DNA of 64,000 nucleotides from Diphasiastrum complanatum (Eukaryota > Streptophyta > Lycopodiopsida > Lycopodiales > Lycopodiaceae): the NCBI GenBank assembly GCA_029204225.1, contig CM055106.1, positions 1,231,612-1,295,611 of the forward strand. The letters run 5' to 3'. Below are positions 63,388 to 64,000 of the stretch, one piece after another. The notes beneath the pieces are model-generated. The model was not told the DNA's origin. It saw nothing but the letters and a program-made list of their open reading frames with translations, and did no database searches. Within the stretch, counting starts at the first letter, position 1. Every line of letters begins with the position of its first letter. The translations under genes and the position numbers were made by a program.

Positions 63388-64000
63388 TGTTGAAAAGATG
63401 TATGTGAAAGATAGGTTGAATAAGATTTAAAAAGAATTTGAACGAATAAGATTCAAATAAAAAAAAATTGAATGACAAGAATAAAAACTTATCGTGTGTA
63501 GCGGAATAAACTATCTTTCTCTTTCTTCATGTATGACTACGCCTATCAATTTCGAACAAAACAATAGTGATAGAAATCACGTTCGATCTTGTAGTAACTA
63601 ACTTTGAAATCATCAGTACTACAATGATTACATAACCAAACATTAATGCATTGAATTATCAAACAAATAATTAGTCACGAAGAACTACAAAAATGCATAC
63701 ATTCTGAGACGAACCTGAACGCAATAAAAGATAGTGGTGATTTGCTATGAAAGCAAAACAGAAGTAAATGAGTATAACAAGTTGCGGATCGAAGTCGTGT
63801 ACTCTAAGCTATCTCTGAACGACTAAAATGGAAGTCTAAATTAAGCGTAATGCTAATAAGCAATAAGCGCAATAAACAACTCTAAGAAGTGAGCTAAAAT
63901 GCTCAAGAGTGTTCAAGCTTGCACACTTGAGGGAGAGAGAGCCAACTATTCAATACTTGCTGATCTATTGACCAAAACTTCAATCCTTTTTTAGCAGCTA
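63388..64000 (-). repeat. 5' LTR (cut by the window end)
   Basis: Starts TGTTGAAAAGATGTATG. From 63637 it matches 58441 onward with moderate divergence. About 380 bp of the LTR lie beyond the window, judged from the left copy. Confidence 0.88.

Larger units (their letters stand above)
58441..64000 (-). mobile_element. Ty1/copia element, minus strand, running off the window end
   Basis: Left 3' LTR remnant (58441-59181), polypurine tract, then on minus RNase H, RT, integrase, protease and gag, PBS (63376-63387) and a 5' LTR cut by the window end. Heavily mutated. Gag and pol wording differ from the 41-47-kb element, so it is a separate lineage. Confidence 0.9.

Overview
The window looks like nuclear DNA from a seed plant with a large, repeat-rich genome. 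Almost all recognisable coding sequence is LTR-retrotransposon gag/pol: Ty1/copia and Ty3/gypsy, mostly broken, nested and truncated. It lies in AT-rich non-coding DNA with GA/GT microsatellites. No tRNA, rRNA, CRISPR array or clear host gene was found. Most primer-binding sites resemble initiator tRNA-Met (TGGTATCAGAGC-like), as is common in plants. The species cannot be named from this sequence; a conifer-like genome would fit but is a guess.

Layout. 1-7.4 kb: a gypsy RT-end/RNase H/integrase relic (+) fused in frame to a copia RNase H relic, two direct LTR-plus-leader copies, a copia gag-PR-IN relic, and a 172-bp inverted repeat at the two ends. 8.3-9.3 kb: about 1 kb of degenerate TTTTTCGAGT-type repeats. 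9.9-19.6 kb: an unfamiliar reading frame with a double zinc knuckle followed by several diverged copies of a 22-residue Trp-rich motif. It is split exactly inside one motif by a full-length chromodomain gypsy element (11695-18267, minus, TSD CAGGC). 19.6-27.7 kb: minus-strand gypsy RT relics and two copia gag relics, with LTR/PBS remnants. 28.1-38.4 kb: a recent rearrangement. A 1.52-kb block is present twice, essentially identical, 6113 bp apart. A GC-rich LTR and leader are present in direct and inverted copies with 793-bp arms, and the leader carries five copies of a small GTGCT...AGCAC hairpin.

39.1-50.6 kb: a copia element (+), degraded and truncated at both outer ends. Its integrase region is interrupted by a young, nearly intact copia element (41216-47373, minus). 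That element has two 682-bp LTRs with about seven differences, TSD TCATG, and a 950-codon pol frame. 50.6-51.2 kb: composite microsatellite. 52.1-55.3 kb: minus-strand relics, including a long proline-rich and coiled-coil frame. 55.3-58.4 kb: a 5'-truncated copia element (+) that ends inside the 3' LTR of another copia element (minus, 58441 to beyond the window end).

How the parts relate: this is a stack of insertions, not a functional gene neighbourhood. Only the nested copia at 41-47 kb is close to coding-competent, with two in-frame stops visible. The most unusual items are the zinc-knuckle/Trp-repeat frame, the five-hairpin leader, and the fresh inverted duplication.
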